NCBI RefSeq assembly: GCF_022376835.1
Contig: NZ_CP084606.1
Span: forward strand, 738,501-802,500
Direction: 5' to 3'
Length of the DNA: 64,000 bases
Source: Brucepastera parasyntrophica
GTDB taxonomy: Bacteria > Spirochaetota > Spirochaetia > Treponematales > Treponemataceae
Within the stretch, counting starts at the first letter, position 1; every line of letters begins with the position of its first letter. The notes beneath the pieces are model-generated. The model was not told the origin of the DNA, did not search any database, and was given only the letters and a program-made list of their open reading frames with translations. The translations under genes were made by a program, and so were the position numbers. Shown in pieces: positions 63,168-64,000 of the stretch.

Positions 63168-64000
63168 TTATTTCGTAAACAGCAGCCAGAGTATTCCGAT
63201 AACAAGAGTTACGAGCGTCACCGGAATTCCGGCCTTCAGATAGGTACTGAATTTAATCTCAACCCCGTACCGTTTTGCGGTTTCGGCAACTATCAAATTT
63301 GCAACGGAGCCAAGAAGTGTCAAATTACCGGCGAAGGTACTGGCCATAGCCATAACGAGCCATGCCTGTTCGGCATCGGCGAACCATCCGGTAAGAGGTT
63401 TCAGCAGCATCACAGCGGGAACATTGGAAACAAGATTTGAAAGAATAGCCGTAAAAACAGAAAACCGGACCATATTCTGTCCGACAACGGAACTCCCATG
63501 TTCGACAAAAAAAGCAAAGACAGATGTCCGTGAAACGGCATCGGTTATTACAAAAAGACCCGCAAAAAAAACAATGATTGACCAGTCAAGTTCGGCGAAA
63601 ACTTTTTCAGGCCTGATCCTTCGCGTAATCAGCAGAATCGCGGCTCCAAGCATAGCAGCAGCCGCTACGGGAAAATTGAAAATACAGGCAAGGGTCATAA
63701 CGGCCATCGCGAAAATACTTTTATACAAAAGGGGCTTGTATACCGGTACCATAAGGGAAGCATTTTTCCGGCCGCCGGAAAGGGCTGTCTCATCAGAGGC
63801 CCCGACGGCTTTCTGCAATTGTTCCGGATCTGCGGCCGCCGGTATGCCGGACCGGAAATCCCCCGAAAACAGACAAGCACAATACCATAGGCCGCGGCGA
63901 CACCCGCTATTGAAGGAACAGCCATGCGCGACAAAAAGCGTAAAAACGGAATGCCGCTTGACGAACCTATAAGCATATTCTGCGGATTGCCTATAATAGT
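63168..64000 (-). CDS. ArsB/NhaD-type permease (partial, apparent frameshift)
   Basis: The C-terminal ~277 residues of an ion transporter of the SLC13/ArsB/NhaD group; the N-terminus is beyond the right edge. It begins with IGNPQNMLIGSSSGIPFLRF, the signature NPQN motif, then hydrophobic helices and IIVFFAGLFVITDAV, ILSNLVSNVPAVMLLKPL, GNLTLLGSVANLIVAE. A break at C5 63860-63864 is repaired by one added base (FRGDFRSGIPAAADPEQLQ). Substrate anion or sodium/proton role not decided. Confidence 0.85.
   Translation of the reverse strand, partial: YYRQSAEYAYRFVKRHSVFTLFVAHGCSFNSGCRRGLWYCACLFSGDFRSGIPAAADPEQLQKAVGASDETALSGGRKNASLMVPVYKPLLYKSIFAMAVMTLACIFNFPVAAAAMLGAAILLITRRIRPEKVFAELDWSIIVFFAGLFVITDAVSRTSVFAFFVEHGSSVVGQNMVRFSVFTAILSNLVSNVPAVMLLKPLTGWFADAEQAWLVMAMASTFAGNLTLLGSVANLIVAETAKRYGVEIKFSTYLKAGIPVTLVTLVIGILWLLFTK

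Overview
The window looks like chromosome of a spirochaete-like (Treponema/Breznakiella-type) bacterium. This is an inference from the style of the genes: many lipoproteins with loose lipoboxes (ASC, SSC, TAC), several exported redox proteins, YehU-type and LysR regulation, a class I fructose-bisphosphate aldolase and roughly 50% GC host sequence. No rRNA or marker gene is present, so the taxon is only a suggestion.

Region 1 (1-695) is the 3' end of a host gene. Region 2 (727-26809) is a 26-kb genomic island inserted in a tRNA-Asn gene. A 17-bp anticodon-loop repeat flanks it. The left tRNA is complete because the island carries a replacement 3' half, and the displaced host 3' half with its own terminator survives at 26810-26869. 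A tyrosine integrase lies just inside the left end, and GTGGCAACA repeats with 12-bp spacing lie about 120-160 bp inside both ends. Cargo: a broken beta-helix gene, a possible Rep gene beside an AT-rich dyad region, an XRE regulator, four membrane or lipoprotein genes, a leftward recombination operon (DUF6573, RadC, Bet/RecT, Gam, DUF6573 and small proteins), a second tyrosine recombinase, DUF4143 ATPases, a Phd/ParE toxin-antitoxin pair, and a very AT-rich leftward operon of five genes: DUF1413, Eco57I/TaqI-like methyltransferase, a sensor kinase with two GHKL ATPase modules, a stand-alone receiver, and an HNH nuclease. That operon is the best candidate for an undescribed defence or signalling system.

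Region 3 (26835-32666) continues as a defence hotspot with an HsdR-like remnant and McrBC, then small housekeeping genes. Region 4 (33081-53775) is a redox cluster behind a divergent LysR gene: cyclophilin-like lipoproteins, Fe-dependent alcohol dehydrogenase, four flavodoxins (three with export signals), two DUF4405 multi-haem-ligand-like membrane proteins translationally coupled to exported flavodoxins, SUMF1, aldo/keto reductase, exported double-cupin/carboxymuconolactone decarboxylase, a two-component system, ECF S-component, DUF362 lipoprotein, permease and hydrolase. Region 5 (53831-64000) has an S24/XRE regulator with its operator, a radical-SAM/DUF4130 DNA-repair pair, a tyrosine phosphatase lipoprotein, a YehU-like two-component system, a flavin reductase, aldolase, a Rieske oxygenase and an ArsB/NhaD-type permease.

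A warning for every reader: at least nineteen otherwise well-conserved reading frames break, and every break is repaired by adding ONE base, nearly always in a homopolymer. This is the signature of homopolymer under-calling in the assembly, so frameshifted genes are described here as probably intact.
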